Shown: piece by piece, positions 63,640 through 64,000 of the stretch
Layout: each line of letters starts with the position of its first letter
Numbering within the stretch: the stretch's first letter is position 1
Assembly (NCBI GenBank): GCA_964020975.1
Contig: OZ026622.1
Location: forward strand, 84,641,699-84,705,698
Length of the DNA stretch: 64,000 nucleotides
Origin: Hermodice carunculata
Lineage: Eukaryota; Annelida; Polychaeta; Eunicida; Amphinomidae
Reading direction: 5' to 3'
Notes under the pieces: generated by a model
The model's database searches: none
Told to the model about the DNA's origin: nothing
Seen by the model: the letters and a program-made list of their open reading frames with translations, nothing else
Translations under genes and position numbers: made by a program

Positions 63640-64000
63640 GAATGAATTAATTCTATTCAATAAAGATGATGAAATGGTTGATTAAGCCAGGTGATTTTTG
63701 TCAGAGTCTACATATTTTAATATTTTGGAACATAACCGACCACAATGATACCCGCGGATGGTGTTAAAGGTGTCTAACTCTTCCACGCACCTTTGCTCCA
63801 AACCAAAAGCGTTCAATGGATTCACCCCTGCGGACCGGTGCCCGTTTGCAATAACATCGACATGAGACAAAATAAACGACGCACCATGATTTCATTCGCT
63901 GAAATATTTGGCCAGTCATGGACTGTTATTGCCATTAAGTGGTTTCTCCTTTGGAGAATCGCAGTACCGTTGCGTGAATGATCGGGTCCCGCTGGCCTGA
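63640..64000. other. Intergenic, nothing recognised
   Basis: Two short overlapping open frames on opposite strands, no motif. Confidence 0.45.

Overview
This window looks like non-coding, repeat-rich nuclear DNA from an animal, most likely a marine invertebrate such as a hemichordate, cephalochordate or mollusc; the sequence alone does not settle which. The evidence is AT-rich DNA, dense long microsatellites (AT, GT, CT, TTTC, AGT, ATT), several decayed non-LTR retrotransposons of types common in such genomes, and non-autonomous elements with about 145-bp tandem cores like the pearl/HINE elements of bivalves. I see no prokaryotic gene layout, no intact long host gene, no rRNA, no CRISPR array and no LTR retroelement. 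Three short open stretches bounded by good splice-site sequences are offered only as weak exon candidates.

Layout. 0-12 kb: mostly featureless, with a CT tract, AT and TATG tracts, a 26-bp-arm hairpin at 3.9 kb, a 493-bp higher-order tandem array at 8.4-9.1 kb and a GTCC-headed repeat at 10.6 kb. 12.7-20 kb: a 142-145 bp tandem repeat at 12.8-13.4 kb, element ends, and one candidate exon at 19.1 kb. 21-23.1 kb: a decayed LINE on the plus strand. 24.3-26.0 kb: the most structured stretch, with a tRNA-like element, a 13-unit palindrome array with 20- then 22-bp spacing, tetranucleotide repeats and a complete hairpin-ended element. 27.4-28.5 kb: a second LINE. 30-37.6 kb: three more hairpin-ended elements, a 145-149 bp tandem repeat and a LINE tail. 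41-47 kb: two minus-strand LINEs of one family. 48-64 kb: microsatellites, a long palindromic ATGT/ACAT tract, a plus-strand LINE tail at 56.3-57.1 kb and a 410-450 bp tandem duplication at 58.5-59.3 kb.

The elements do not form a pathway. The most interesting content is structural: (1) a dispersed family with hairpins at both ends, a subterminal inverted repeat, a TTTC/GAAA microsatellite at a fixed place and a core of 2 to 5 units of 145-146 bp, best explained as Helentron-type non-autonomous elements; (2) the palindrome array at 24.78-25.04 kb; (3) a second dispersed family built on a long hairpin with the arm motif GTCAACAGCTTTCCTCGG. All clade names come from reading translated motifs by eye and have not been tested by database search.
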